Of a stretch of DNA of 49,636 nt, positions 8,310 to 16,529 are shown piece after piece (position 1 is the first letter of the stretch; every line of letters begins with the position of its first letter). The notes beneath the pieces were generated by a model. It made no database searches and was not told the DNA's origin. It was given only the letters and a program-made list of their open reading frames with translations. Location of the stretch: the NCBI RefSeq assembly GCF_900155545.1, contig NZ_LT732526.1, positions 981,413 through 1,031,048 on the forward strand, given 5' to 3'. Source of the stretch: Clostridium sp. Marseille-P2415. GTDB taxonomy: Bacteria > Bacillota > Clostridia > Lachnospirales > Lachnospiraceae. A program made the translations under genes and the position numbers.

Positions 8310-8779
8310 TGGATGATTTTGAAAAAAGCATGCGTGTTCTCAAGGAGCTGTTTGGACGGGATTATCAGTTCACCCTGGCCACGTCAGAAAATAATATACC
8401 TTCTCTCCGGGTTGTGGATACTTATTTTGATGACGGTAATTTTTATATGGTGACTTACGGCGATTCCCGGAAAGTCAGAGAGATCGAAAGCAATGAGCAT
8501 GTGGCTCTTTGTAAGAATCTTTATCGTTTTCAAGGCATTGCTCACAAGATCGGACATCCACTGAGACCGGAAAATAAAGAAATCAGGGAAAAGCTGATCA
8601 AAGCCTTTGAATCCTGGTATTTTAAACATAATGATGAGAATTCCGAAAAAATGTGTTATGTCAAGATTGACCTGGTAAATGGATTCTTTTATAAAGACGG
8701 AACTGGCTATCAGGTGGATTTTGCAGAAGAGAAAGCAAGGTTATTTCCTTTTGAAACCGATATTATTTTCATAGAATAA
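8309..8779 (+). CDS. Pyridoxamine 5'-phosphate oxidase-fold protein
   Basis: 156 residues, a small split-barrel flavin-binding protein: FTLATSENNIPSLRVVDTYFDDGNFYMVTYGDSRKVREIESNEHVALC is the usual N-terminal half. Such stand-alone proteins may bind FMN, F420 or heme; the ligand cannot be told from sequence. The ATG at 8309 overlaps the upstream TGA by one base, with AGGGGAG upstream. A TTG at 8306 is possible but less likely. It forms a two-gene operon with the kinase-like gene and is closed by the terminator at 8800. Confidence 0.85.
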   Translation: MDDFEKSMRVLKELFGRDYQFTLATSENNIPSLRVVDTYFDDGNFYMVTYGDSRKVREIESNEHVALCKNLYRFQGIAHKIGHPLRPENKEIREKLIKAFESWYFKHNDENSEKMCYVKIDLVNGFFYKDGTGYQVDFAEEKARLFPFETDIIFIE

Positions 8780-8799
8780 GAAAACGTATTCCACACTTC

Positions 8800-8847
8800 T
8801 CCCCCCTATCCCCTCGTTCTAGAGGTGGAATTTAGGGGGGATTTTTT
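8800..8847 (+). terminator. Terminator after the 7668-8779 operon
   Basis: A 9-bp GC-rich stem (8800-8808 with 8833-8841, six consecutive C-G pairs) and an inner CCTC/GAGG stem, followed by a run of six T (8842-8847). Confidence 0.85.
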
Positions 8848-8945
8848 GCTGAAATGGCTCTCAATGAAGCCCCTTACTTTCGGAGAAAAACTGGATAAAC
8901 CCGTTTTGTGGGATGGAACAGATACGGACGATGTTATTTTGAAAC

Positions 8946-8989
8946 ATATAAAAAACCCTACAGAACCTTAAGCTGCAAGGACTGTAGGG
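8946..8989 (-). terminator. Terminator for the wall-binding protein gene
   Basis: CCCTACAG (8956-8963) pairs with CTGTAGGG (8982-8989), with an inner CCTT/AAGG. On the - strand the stem is followed by TTTTT (8955-8951) and further AT-rich sequence, so it terminates the gene that ends at 9019. Confidence 0.8.
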
Positions 8990-9018
8990 ACGGTCGAAAT
9001 TGACCAAAGTGTTTAGAT

Positions 9019-9474
9019 TTAACGAACACTAATTTTTTTGCCACGCTTGATGGTGCCATTACTATTCCATTCTGTGTATACGTATGGGCTGCCGTCAGTA
9101 GTTCCATTTTCAGTAAAGTTATAAGTGACACCATTGTAGGTATATGGACCAGTTACCATTTTCAGGGAATTAGAGTCAAAATAGTAGACATTGCCATTGA
9201 TTTTCATAATTCCTCCCTGAAGGTCGCCTGTGTCAGATGCGTAATACCAGGTATTGTCCCTTTGAATCCACCCGGTACGCATAAGTTGGTCATCACCAAA
9301 GAAGAACCAATGATTTTTGTAATTGACCCAGTTGTTCGTACAGTAATCGCCAGATCCCCATTGGTACTTTACTCCCTGAGAAGTACTCACAAATCCTGCA
9401 GCATATGATGACATAGCACTGCCTATGGTTAAAGCCATAGATAATGCTGTAACTGCAAAAACACTTTTTCTCAT
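9019..9474 (-). CDS. Secreted cell-wall-binding repeat protein
   Basis: 151 residues with a clear signal peptide (MRKSVFAVTALSMALTIGSA..., cleavage near SYAAG). The mature part is aromatic- and Gly-rich, with choline-binding-like repeats such as WVNYKNHWFFFGDDQLMRTGW, NTWYYASDTGDLQGG and GNVYYFDSNSLKM. There is no catalytic domain, so it is probably a small wall-attached accessory protein. The ligand (choline or another teichoic acid substituent) is unknown. The start has AAGGAGATG upstream, its own promoter lies at 9511-9540, and a terminator follows, so it is monocistronic. Confidence 0.8.
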   Translation of the reverse strand: MRKSVFAVTALSMALTIGSAMSSYAAGFVSTSQGVKYQWGSGDYCTNNWVNYKNHWFFFGDDQLMRTGWIQRDNTWYYASDTGDLQGGIMKINGNVYYFDSNSLKMVTGPYTYNGVTYNFTENGTTDGSPYVYTEWNSNGTIKRGKKISVR

Positions 9475-9510
9475 AGATATTCATCTCCTTATAATTGCTG
9501 ATATGACTAG

Positions 9511-9540
9511 AGTATATACCTTGGAGCTGTTCCGGGTCAA
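9511..9540 (-). promoter_or_regulatory. Promoter of the wall-binding protein gene
   Basis: Read on the - strand: TTGACC (9540-9535), 18-bp spacer, TATACT (9516-9511), 37 bases from the ATG. Confidence 0.7.
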
Positions 9541-9742
9541 CAAAGTTTATATATTCGTAAAGATAAGTAAATTATTTGTAAATACATGACATTAAAAATT
9601 TATAATATTAAGAAAACTGTAAATCCTAATAGTCATTACATTTTTCCCGTATACTGAGCGGTACGTACATGCGGAGTGAGAGGCCGGCCAGCCAATCGGT
9701 GGCTGGCCTCCTATCCGGCAGACCTGCTGTCAGCCAATCAGA

Positions 9743-11560
9743 TCACTCCACCGTTACAGACTTAGCCAGATTCCTGGGCTGATCCACATCCAGATTCTTC
9801 CCCACGGAAGCATAATAAGCAATGAGCTGCAGCACGACCGCGATCGGGAATACCGTAAAACGGTCACCGACTTCCGGAATGCTGATCCGGACGTCTGCCA
9901 CGCCGTCTAAAGCCCCGGCATTTTCCTTTGTCAGTAAAATCACAAATGCACCTCTTGCTTTCACTTCCCTGATATTTGAAATGGTTTTTGAATAAACCTT
10001 CTCCTGTGTTGCAATGGCGATGACAGGAACCTGATCCGTGATCAGGGCAATGGTACCGTGTTTTAATTCCCCCGCGGCATAGGCTTCCGCATGAATATAG
10101 GAAATCTCTTTTAATTTCAAAGCCCCTTCCAAAGAAAAGGCGTAATCCAGGCCGCGTCCGATGAAAAAGGCATCCGGCTTGTTGATCAAATGTGTGACCA
10201 AAGCCTTCACAGAATCTTTTTGTTCAATCATGGCTTCCATAGCAGGAATGGCATCAAGCAGTTTCTTCATGAAATCTTTCGCATCATCCCGGCTGTAATT
10301 TCCCCGGACCAGGGCCATCCGGCAGCATACCATGTAAAGAGCAGCCAGCTGGACGGAGTAGGCTTTGGTGCTGGCAACAGCGATTTCCGGGCCTGCGTGG
10401 GTATAAAGAACATAATCGCTTTCCCTTGCAATGGTGGAACCCTTAACGTTGACCACTGACAGGGTGGCAGCTCCGTAGTTTTTCGCCAGCCGCAAAGCTG
10501 CCAGGGTGTCAATGGTTTCTCCTGACTGGGATATGATGATGACTAGGGTCTTATCATCAATGAGCGGTTCCTCATAGCGGAATTCGGAAGCAATGGAAAC
10601 CGTGACCGGGATCCTTATAAGGGGTTCCATAAGAGCCCTGGCCACCATACCGGCATGCATGGCTGTACCGCAGGCTACGATATGAACCTGGCCGCAGTGT
10701 TCCAGCACCGCATCCGGAATCTGGTCATCAGTAAAATCCGGAAGACCTTTCACCAGACGCGGAAGTATGGTGTTTTTAAGCGCTTCCGGCTGTTCATGGA
10801 TTTCCTTCAGCATAAAATGCGGAAATCCGTTTTTCATGGCTGCATCCATGTTCCAGTTTACTTCCATTAACTCCGGGGCGGTCTCCTGTTGGTGAAGGTC
10901 ATACAGATGGACCTTATAGGAGGTAAGCTTCACGATATGATCCTCCGGAACCACAAAATACCGTCTGGTAAAAGGGATGAGGGCCGTTAAGTCCGAAGCC
11001 ACAAAAGAACCGGAGCGGGTATAAGCCGCCACCAGAGGGCTGACATTTCGGATTGCGTAGATCTCTCCGGGATGATCTTCAAACATCATACAGAAGCTGT
11101 AAGAGCCCTCTAAATAAGCAACTAACTTCGCGATCGCTTCCACCGGGTCCCCCTGATAAATACTTTCTAAAACCCATGCCGCGACCTCGCTGTCGGTTTC
11201 AGAGCGAAGTTTTCCTTCCAGATGAAAATCCTTGGTCAGCTGATGATAATTTTCTATAATGCCGTTATGGACCAGTGTGACCCGTCCTGCCTGGTGGGGA
11301 TGGGTGTTCTGAGTCGTTACGCCTCCGTGGGTTGCCCATCTGGTGTGCCCCAGACCGCAATGGGATACCTCGGTGATTTCTTTGCATCCTTCTTTTAAAT
11401 TAGAGACCTTTCCTGTGTGCCTGACCAGGCGGATATGGGAGTTTTCCATACACAGAGCAACGCCTGCGCTGTCATAGCCCCGGTATTCCAGCTGGGATAA
11501 TCCATCAAGCAATATTTTCTTAGAGTCCAAAGGTCCGGTATATCCAATAATTCCACACAT
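9743..11560 (-). CDS. glmS: Glutamine-fructose-6-phosphate aminotransferase
   Basis: Makes glucosamine-6-phosphate from fructose-6-phosphate and glutamine, the first step to UDP-GlcNAc for peptidoglycan. 605 residues, normal. The N-terminal Ntn glutaminase has catalytic Cys2 (MCGIIGYTG), GHTRWATHG and NGIIENY. Two SIS sugar-isomerase domains follow (IVACGTAMHAG, ISQSGETIDT, TKAYSVQL, then FIGRGLDYAFSLEGALKLKEISYIHAEAY) and the usual DQPRNLAKSVTVE tail. The gene is monocistronic. A self-cleaving ribozyme in its 5' UTR responds to the product, so synthesis is feedback-controlled at the mRNA level. Confidence 0.97.
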   Translation of the reverse strand: MCGIIGYTGPLDSKKILLDGLSQLEYRGYDSAGVALCMENSHIRLVRHTGKVSNLKEGCKEITEVSHCGLGHTRWATHGGVTTQNTHPHQAGRVTLVHNGIIENYHQLTKDFHLEGKLRSETDSEVAAWVLESIYQGDPVEAIAKLVAYLEGSYSFCMMFEDHPGEIYAIRNVSPLVAAYTRSGSFVASDLTALIPFTRRYFVVPEDHIVKLTSYKVHLYDLHQQETAPELMEVNWNMDAAMKNGFPHFMLKEIHEQPEALKNTILPRLVKGLPDFTDDQIPDAVLEHCGQVHIVACGTAMHAGMVARALMEPLIRIPVTVSIASEFRYEEPLIDDKTLVIIISQSGETIDTLAALRLAKNYGAATLSVVNVKGSTIARESDYVLYTHAGPEIAVASTKAYSVQLAALYMVCCRMALVRGNYSRDDAKDFMKKLLDAIPAMEAMIEQKDSVKALVTHLINKPDAFFIGRGLDYAFSLEGALKLKEISYIHAEAYAAGELKHGTIALITDQVPVIAIATQEKVYSKTISNIREVKARGAFVILLTKENAGALDGVADVRISIPEVGDRFTVFPIAVVLQLIAYYASVGKNLDVDQPRNLAKSVTVE

Positions 11561-11683
11561 ATTTCACAATCTCCTTAAATTTTCATTTTATGTCTGCACC
11601 CGTTCTTAAAAATGGCAAACAAAAAACACGCTGTCTGGCATCAAATTTTAAAAACGGCAGCTTTTCTTTCTCATCATTTTCTG

Positions 11684-11870
11684 TTGTATGTCTCCGGTTC
11701 CAACGCGTTTGTTTTGCAGTTACCCGCATATTTCGCGCAGGATACACGCCCGGAGGGGCATGGAAGGGCATCCGCCGAAAATTCGATAACCCTTCACCTC
11801 GTTAACCTTTGATACCATTTTTCCAGGGAAAAATGTTCACGATCGTATCAACAGGTGCATGGCGCTTAGC
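11684..11870 (-). ncRNA. glmS ribozyme: glmS ribozyme/riboswitch
   Basis: The - strand upstream of glmS contains the recognised core. AAGCGCC has its cleavage point between A 11866 and G 11865. The P2 stem TTGATAC...GTATCAA has an extension CATTTTTCC/GGAAAAATG. Then come AACGAGG, GGGTTATCGA, ATTTTCGGCGGATGCCC and a 3' domain ending near GACATAC (about 11686). This is a catalytic riboswitch: glucosamine-6-phosphate acts as the cofactor for cleavage, and the cut mRNA is degraded. The 3' border is approximate. About 120 bases separate it from the glmS ribosome site. Confidence 0.93.
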
Positions 11871-11910
11871 TTTGCTATTATAATTTATGCCTCCTTCATA
11901 AATTTAGTTT

Positions 11911-11939
11911 ATTATAGCTCCTGTTTGTTTGTGCGTCAA
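11911..11939 (-). promoter_or_regulatory. glmS promoter
   Basis: Read on the - strand: TTGACG (11939-11934), exactly 17 bp, TATAAT (11916-11911). Transcription would start near 11904, about 38 bases before the ribozyme cleavage site. Confidence 0.8.
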
Positions 11940-11947
11940 TACCATGA

Positions 11948-11993
11948 TTTACATCCATTTTACGAAAAGTTCCTTTTTCATTTTACATCCATT
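11948..11993 (+). repeat. Direct repeat pair upstream of the ABC importer operon
   Basis: TTTACATCCATT occurs at 11948-11959 and again at 11982-11993, with start points 34 bp apart. The second copy lies in the spacer of a weak promoter (TTTTCA 11975-11980, TAAAAT 11997-12002). The arrangement suggests a regulator binding two sites on about the same helix face; no regulator gene is adjacent. Confidence 0.4.
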
Positions 11994-12035
11994 CCTTAAA
12001 ATGAACTTAGGATATGCGGAAAGGAACAGGAACCT

Positions 12036-13136
12036 ATGGCAAGCTTGTCTTTCGTGAATGTATGCAAAACCTACAAAAACGGCCAGACCGTTGTAAAAGA
12101 TTTTAATCTTGACATCAAAGACCGGGAGTTTTTGATCCTGGTAGGCCCATCCGGATGCGGGAAGTCCACCACACTGCGCATGATAGCAGGGCTGGAAGAC
12201 ATTTCTTCCGGCGAGTTATGGATAGACGGACAGCTTATGAATATGACAAGTCCGCAGAGCAGGGATTTATCCATGGTATTTCAGTCTTATGCTCTTTATC
12301 CTCATCTGTCGGTCTACCAGAACATGGCTTTCGGCTTAAAAGTACATAAGATCCAGAAGGAAGAAATAGACCGGAGAGTCGGTTGTGCAGCGGAAATTCT
12401 TCATATCAGCCATCTGCTTGACCGGAAGCCTTATGCGTTATCAGGAGGGCAGAAGCAGAGAGTTGCCATTGGAAGCGTCATTGTCCGTCAGCCGAAAGCC
12501 TATCTGATGGATGAACCTTTGTCCAATCTGGATGCAAAGCTGCGGACCCAGATGCGTGTTGAGCTTGCCAAAATCCACAGGGAACTGGGAGCGACCATCA
12601 TTTACGTCACCCATGACCAGGTAGAAGCAATGACACTTGGTACGAGGATCGTGGTCATGGACAGCGGGGTAATTCAGCAGGCTGCGGCTCCAAATGATCT
12701 CTATCAGAATCCCGTCAATAAGTTTGTGGCAGGCTTTATCGGTTCTCCGCCCATGAACTTCATACCTGTCTGGGTAGAACGGAAAGAGGAGCGGATCTGT
12801 CTGGAATTTAGTAAAAACAGGCTCTTTGTCAATGGCGTATGCGCAAACCGTCTGGTGGAGGGCGGTTATGTGGGAAGGCGTGTTTACCTGGGGATACGGC
12901 CGGAAGATTTCCGGGAAGCGGGACCGCAGGAACAGAAGCTTCTTATAAATGTGGATATGAAAGAGGTATTGGGGGCTGAAATATTTCTTCATGGCCGGAT
13001 CGGAAGAGCAGAGGTGTGTGTACGGTTAAAACCCAATGTTAAGGCAGAAAGCGGTGAGAGTATACCGGTTTATGCGGATATGGACCGGATTAAACTGTTC
13101 GATATGGATACGGAACAAAATATTTTATATGTTTAA
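12036..13136 (+). CDS. ugpC: MsmK/UgpC-type ABC importer ATPase
   Basis: 366 residues: the nucleotide-binding subunit of a CUT1-class carbohydrate importer. Walker A GPSGCGKST (37-45), Q-loop VFQSYALYPHLSV, signature LSGGQKQRVAIG (about 134-145), Walker B AYLMDEPLSNLD, H-loop VTHDQ. A C-terminal TOBE/regulatory domain follows (FIGSPPMNF..., GIRPEDF...). MsmK/UgpC-type ATPases can energise several importers. Here the gene leads an operon with two permeases and a binding lipoprotein, so it most likely serves these. The order C-A-E-B differs from the familiar ugpBAEC order. Confidence 0.9.
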   Translation: MASLSFVNVCKTYKNGQTVVKDFNLDIKDREFLILVGPSGCGKSTTLRMIAGLEDISSGELWIDGQLMNMTSPQSRDLSMVFQSYALYPHLSVYQNMAFGLKVHKIQKEEIDRRVGCAAEILHISHLLDRKPYALSGGQKQRVAIGSVIVRQPKAYLMDEPLSNLDAKLRTQMRVELAKIHRELGATIIYVTHDQVEAMTLGTRIVVMDSGVIQQAAAPNDLYQNPVNKFVAGFIGSPPMNFIPVWVERKEERICLEFSKNRLFVNGVCANRLVEGGYVGRRVYLGIRPEDFREAGPQEQKLLINVDMKEVLGAEIFLHGRIGRAEVCVRLKPNVKAESGESIPVYADMDRIKLFDMDTEQNILYV

Positions 13137-13147
13137 GGAGCATTCTT

Positions 13148-14014
13148 ATGAACATAAAAGCAATTGTGAAGAAAGCAGGGCCTTATGTCTACATTGTCCC
13201 CGCTATGGCAATATTTTCGGTATTCCTGTTTTTCCCGTTTTTCAAAACCATATATTTAAGTCTCTATAAAACAAATAAGATGGGACAGGCCAAGGTTTTT
13301 GCAGGCCTTATGAACTATACGGACCTTTTGAAGTCCCCGTCCTTTTTTAACAGTCTGATGGTGACCGCAGTATTTGTCCTTATTGTAGTGTCTGTAAGCA
13401 TGCTTTTGGGACTCGTTGCTGCTGTTCTCTGCAGCAAAACTTTTCCGGGAATCCGGATCTTCAGTACTGCTTACGCTCTTCCGATGGCCATTGCTTCCAG
13501 CTCTGCGGCCATGATATTTAAAATCATGCTTCATCCTTCCATTGGAATCGTGAATAAGGTCCTGGGATTAAATATCAACTGGATCAGTGATCCCAAATAT
13601 GCACTGGTCTGTGTCGCCCTGTTAACCGCCTGGTTAAACAGCGGAATCAATTTTCTTTATTTCAGCGCCGGGCTCAGCAACATTGATGAAACCATTTATG
13701 AAAGGGCTTCTGTGGATGGAGCAAATGCCGTTCAGAAATTTTTCCGCCTGACACTTCCGGGCTTAAGCCCTATCATGTTTTACACCCTGGTAGTCAATAT
13801 CATTCAGGCATTCCAGTCCTTTGGCCAGGTTAAGGTTTTAACTCTGGGCGGACCCGGGGAATCTACAAATTTGATCGTATACTCCATTTACCGGGATGCT
13901 TTTTTTAATTACCGTTTCGGAAGCGCAGCCGCCCAATCCGTACTGTTATTTATCATTATCATGATTCTGACCTTATGCATGTTCCGAATGGAAAAGAAGG
14001 GGGTAAGCTATTGA
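13148..14014 (+). CDS. ugpA: ABC sugar importer permease (UgpA/MalF type)
   Basis: 288 residues with six membrane segments. The cytoplasmic EAA loop that contacts the ATPase reads YERASVDGANAVQKFFRLTLPGLSP, close to the consensus. N-terminal helix about 16-36. Classed with the CUT1 family permeases for glycerol-3-phosphate and oligosaccharides; the substrate is not decidable from sequence. Ribosome site AAGGAG; 11 bases after the ATPase gene. It overlaps the next gene by one base. Confidence 0.9.
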   Translation: MNIKAIVKKAGPYVYIVPAMAIFSVFLFFPFFKTIYLSLYKTNKMGQAKVFAGLMNYTDLLKSPSFFNSLMVTAVFVLIVVSVSMLLGLVAAVLCSKTFPGIRIFSTAYALPMAIASSSAAMIFKIMLHPSIGIVNKVLGLNINWISDPKYALVCVALLTAWLNSGINFLYFSAGLSNIDETIYERASVDGANAVQKFFRLTLPGLSPIMFYTLVVNIIQAFQSFGQVKVLTLGGPGESTNLIVYSIYRDAFFNYRFGSAAAQSVLLFIIIMILTLCMFRMEKKGVSY

Positions 14015-14922
14015 TGGAATCCATGATCACCGCTGCAGCCAGGGATATGAACCGGGATGAGCTGGAAAAACTGAAACAGTCCGCCAATCAGAAAGCCATT
14101 TTTCGAAGAAGGGCGGGGAAGTTTTTACTGGTGATTATAAATCTGGCCATGTCCGTTTTTATTCTGCTTCCGCTTTTGTATGCGGCCAGCATTGCATTCA
14201 TGCCCTCCAGTGAGCTGTTCACAACAGAGATGAACTTAATACCCGGGAATCCGACCCTTGAGAATTTCCGTCAGGCAATGGTTAAAATCCCCCTGGACCG
14301 GTTCATCGTCAATTCCTTTTTCGTGGCTGGCTGTATCACTTTTGGGCAGATCATATCCTGTTCCCTGGCGGCATTTTCTTTCTCCTTTTTGAATTTTAAG
14401 GGAAAGAATCTTCTGTTTATGGTTGTCATGGCCACCATGATGATTCCGGGAGAAGCCACCATAATCTCAAATTATTTAACCGTAAGCGGTTTCAAGTGGC
14501 TTGACAGCTATAAGGTATTAATCATCCCTTATCTTACCTCAGCCATGGGTATTTTTCTCTTCCGGCAGTTTTATAAATCTTTTCCTATTTCCTTGTATGA
14601 ATCGGCAAAGATTGACGGCTGTTCCAACTTAAGATTTATTTATGGCATCCTGATCCCTCTTACCAAATCCGCAATCGGAGCCATGGCGGTTTACACCTTT
14701 ATTAATGCCTGGAACATGTATATGTGGCCTCTGCTTGTTACCGGCTCCGACCGCATGAGAACGGTTCAGATCGGAATCGGCATGTTAGACAGCGTGGACT
14801 CCCAGTCCATCTCCATGATGATCGCGGGCGTTGTCATGATCATCATCCCATCCATCTCTGTTTTCATCGCCGGACAGAGACAGTTGATCCGGGGAATGTT
14901 CTCAGGAGCAGTCAAAGGCTGA
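14014..14922 (+). CDS. ugpE: ABC sugar importer permease (UgpE/MalG type)
   Basis: About 302 residues, six membrane segments. The EAA loop is LYESAKIDGCSNLRFIYGILIPLTKS; IDGCS with a Cys replaces the commoner DGAS/DGAG. An ATG at 14014 overlaps the upstream TGA by one base and follows AAGGGGGT, so I prefer it to the 13-residue-longer reading from 13975. The N-terminus (about 30 residues) is a long charged cytoplasmic stretch before helix 1. With the 13148 product it makes the membrane channel of the importer. Confidence 0.88.
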   Translation: MESMITAAARDMNRDELEKLKQSANQKAIFRRRAGKFLLVIINLAMSVFILLPLLYAASIAFMPSSELFTTEMNLIPGNPTLENFRQAMVKIPLDRFIVNSFFVAGCITFGQIISCSLAAFSFSFLNFKGKNLLFMVVMATMMIPGEATIISNYLTVSGFKWLDSYKVLIIPYLTSAMGIFLFRQFYKSFPISLYESAKIDGCSNLRFIYGILIPLTKSAIGAMAVYTFINAWNMYMWPLLVTGSDRMRTVQIGIGMLDSVDSQSISMMIAGVVMIIIPSISVFIAGQRQLIRGMFSGAVKG

Positions 14923-14968
14923 CCTGAACCGAACTTCTTTATAAAAAATAAAATTTGGAGGAAAGAAA

Positions 14969-16363
14969 ATGAGAAAAAGAGCACTTGCCATGAGTATGGC
15001 GGTCATAATGGCAGCAGGAGTGCTGTCCGGCTGCGCCAGCCAGACGGGGACAGAAACCGGTAAAGCGGGTTCGCCAGCCGAAGAAACACAGACAACTGCA
15101 GCCCAGCCAGCTGAAACTGCCGGCAGCCCGGAGGGTACCACCATAACCTTCTGGCATTCCATGGGAGGCGTTAACGGAGAAGCTATCGATACACTTGTAG
15201 ATAAATTTAATAAGGAAAACACTTCCGGAATTACCGTAGAAGCCCAGTACCAGGGCAGCTATGACGATGCCATCAACAAGCTGAAAAGTGCTAAAATCGG
15301 CAGCATGGGCGCCGATCTGGTACAGATTTATGACATCGGCACCCGTTTCATGATCGATTCCGGCTGGGTCATTCCCATGCAGGAGCTGATTGATGCGGAT
15401 AGCTGGGATTTAAGCCAGGTTGAGCCAAATATTGCAGCTTACTACACCGTAAATGGTACTTTGTATTCCATGCCTTTTAATTCTTCTACACCGATCCTTT
15501 ACTATAACAAGGACATTTTCGATAAGGCAGGCATTACGGAAATTCCTGACAGCCTTCCGGGGATCGGAGAGATCGGCGATGACCTTATAAATAAAGGCGG
15601 AGCGGGAGAAGTGATTTCTCTGGGAATTTATGGCTGGTTCTTTGAACAGTTCGCCTGCAAGCAGCAGGCACAGTATGTTGATAACGGGAATGGAAGAGAA
15701 TCGGCTGCAACGGCTGTGGATTTTGATAAAAGCGGAGCCGGTGTAAAGACTTTAACAGCTTGGAAGGAATTATCGGATAAAGGATATGCCCCCAATGTCG
15801 GGAGGGGCGGCGATGCGGGCCTTGCTGATTTCAGTGCGGGCAAAGCAGCCATGACTCTGGGGTCAACTGCTTCCTTAAAGCAGATATTAAATGATGTGAA
15901 CGGTAAATTTGAAGTGGGAACCGCATATTTTCCAAAAGTAAGCGATGATGATAAGGGCGGCGTTTCCATTGGCGGAGGTTCCCTGTGGGCATTAAACAAT
16001 GAGGATCCGGCAAAGCAGCAGGCTGTATGGGAATTTGTAAAATTCCTGGTTTCCCCGGAAAGTCAGGCCTACTGGAATTCCCAGACCGGTTATTTTCCTG
16101 TTACGGCTGCCGCTCACGATGAAACCGTATTCAAAGACAATATTGCGAAATACCCTCAGTTCAAAACAGCCATTGACCAGCTTCATGACTCTGCACCTGA
16201 GTCTGCAGGAGCACTTTTAAGCGTATTCCCTGAGGCAAGACAGATTGTAGAGACAGAGATTGAAAATATGATAAACAACAACGGAACCCCGGAAGATGCA
16301 GTTGCCAGGATGGCAGAAAGCATCAATAAGTCCATTGAAGATTATAATCTGATTAACAATTAG
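14969..16363 (+). CDS. ugpB: ABC importer substrate-binding lipoprotein (UgpB type)
   Basis: 464 residues with a lipoprotein signal ending in VLSGC, lipid-anchored Cys22, processed by LspA. A Gly/Thr/Glu linker is followed by a family 1 extracellular solute-binding domain (TTITFWHSMGG...ALDTLVDKFN-like start, ADLVQIYDIGTRFMIDSGW, YSMPFNSSTPILYYNKDIFDKAGI, GGGSLWALNN). UgpB-like proteins bind glycerol-3-phosphate or glycerophosphodiesters, but related ones bind sugars, so the substrate is inferred only at family level. It is the last importer gene, and a hairpin just downstream may stabilise its mRNA. Confidence 0.88.
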   Translation: MRKRALAMSMAVIMAAGVLSGCASQTGTETGKAGSPAEETQTTAAQPAETAGSPEGTTITFWHSMGGVNGEAIDTLVDKFNKENTSGITVEAQYQGSYDDAINKLKSAKIGSMGADLVQIYDIGTRFMIDSGWVIPMQELIDADSWDLSQVEPNIAAYYTVNGTLYSMPFNSSTPILYYNKDIFDKAGITEIPDSLPGIGEIGDDLINKGGAGEVISLGIYGWFFEQFACKQQAQYVDNGNGRESAATAVDFDKSGAGVKTLTAWKELSDKGYAPNVGRGGDAGLADFSAGKAAMTLGSTASLKQILNDVNGKFEVGTAYFPKVSDDDKGGVSIGGGSLWALNNEDPAKQQAVWEFVKFLVSPESQAYWNSQTGYFPVTAAAHDETVFKDNIAKYPQFKTAIDQLHDSAPESAGALLSVFPEARQIVETEIENMINNNGTPEDAVARMAESINKSIEDYNLINN

Positions 16364-16380
16364 AGGAAGTTCAGAAAGGG

Positions 16381-16405
16381 GGCTTGGGCCATCTGGCCCC
16401 AAGCC
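16381..16405 (+). other. GC-rich hairpin after the binding-protein gene
   Basis: GGCTTGGGCC (16381-16390) pairs with GGCCCCAAGCC (16395-16405) with one bulge and an ATCT loop. No T-run follows. It may be a leaky terminator or 3' stabiliser that raises binding-protein mRNA above downstream genes. Confidence 0.55.
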
Positions 16406-16412
16406 TTAACAC

Positions 16413-16529
16413 ATGATGGAATACCTTGCAGAGCAGGAGATTGGAGCCATTATTACCAATTATCCTGATATTGCAAAAGAAATTATAGATAAGAAAGGAA
16501 GATCATATGATACGATTAGTCGCATCTGA
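16413..16529 (+). CDS. Possible 38-residue small ORF
   Basis: An ATG-ATG start at 16413 reads MMEYLAEQEIGAIITNYPDI... and ends at 16529, overlapping the HAD gene start by 23 bases in another frame. The composition is protein-like, with a predicted helix. There is no good ribosome site. It could be a leader peptide, the debris of a gene, or chance. Confidence 0.25.
   Translation: MMEYLAEQEIGAIITNYPDIAKEIIDKKGRSYDTISRI

Noticed and set aside
8864-8971. 35-codon ORF between the 8800 and 8946 terminators
   Set aside because: No ribosome site, sits between two convergent terminators, and its end lies inside the - strand terminator stem.
9686-9708. GC-rich hairpin (GGCCAGCC/GGCTGGCC) downstream of glmS
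   Set aside because: No T-run on the - strand, so it cannot be called an intrinsic terminator, although it may still end glmS transcription with another factor.
11590-11812. Two overlapping + strand ORFs of 66-71 codons
   Set aside because: They are the complement of the glmS ribozyme and leader and have no ribosome site.
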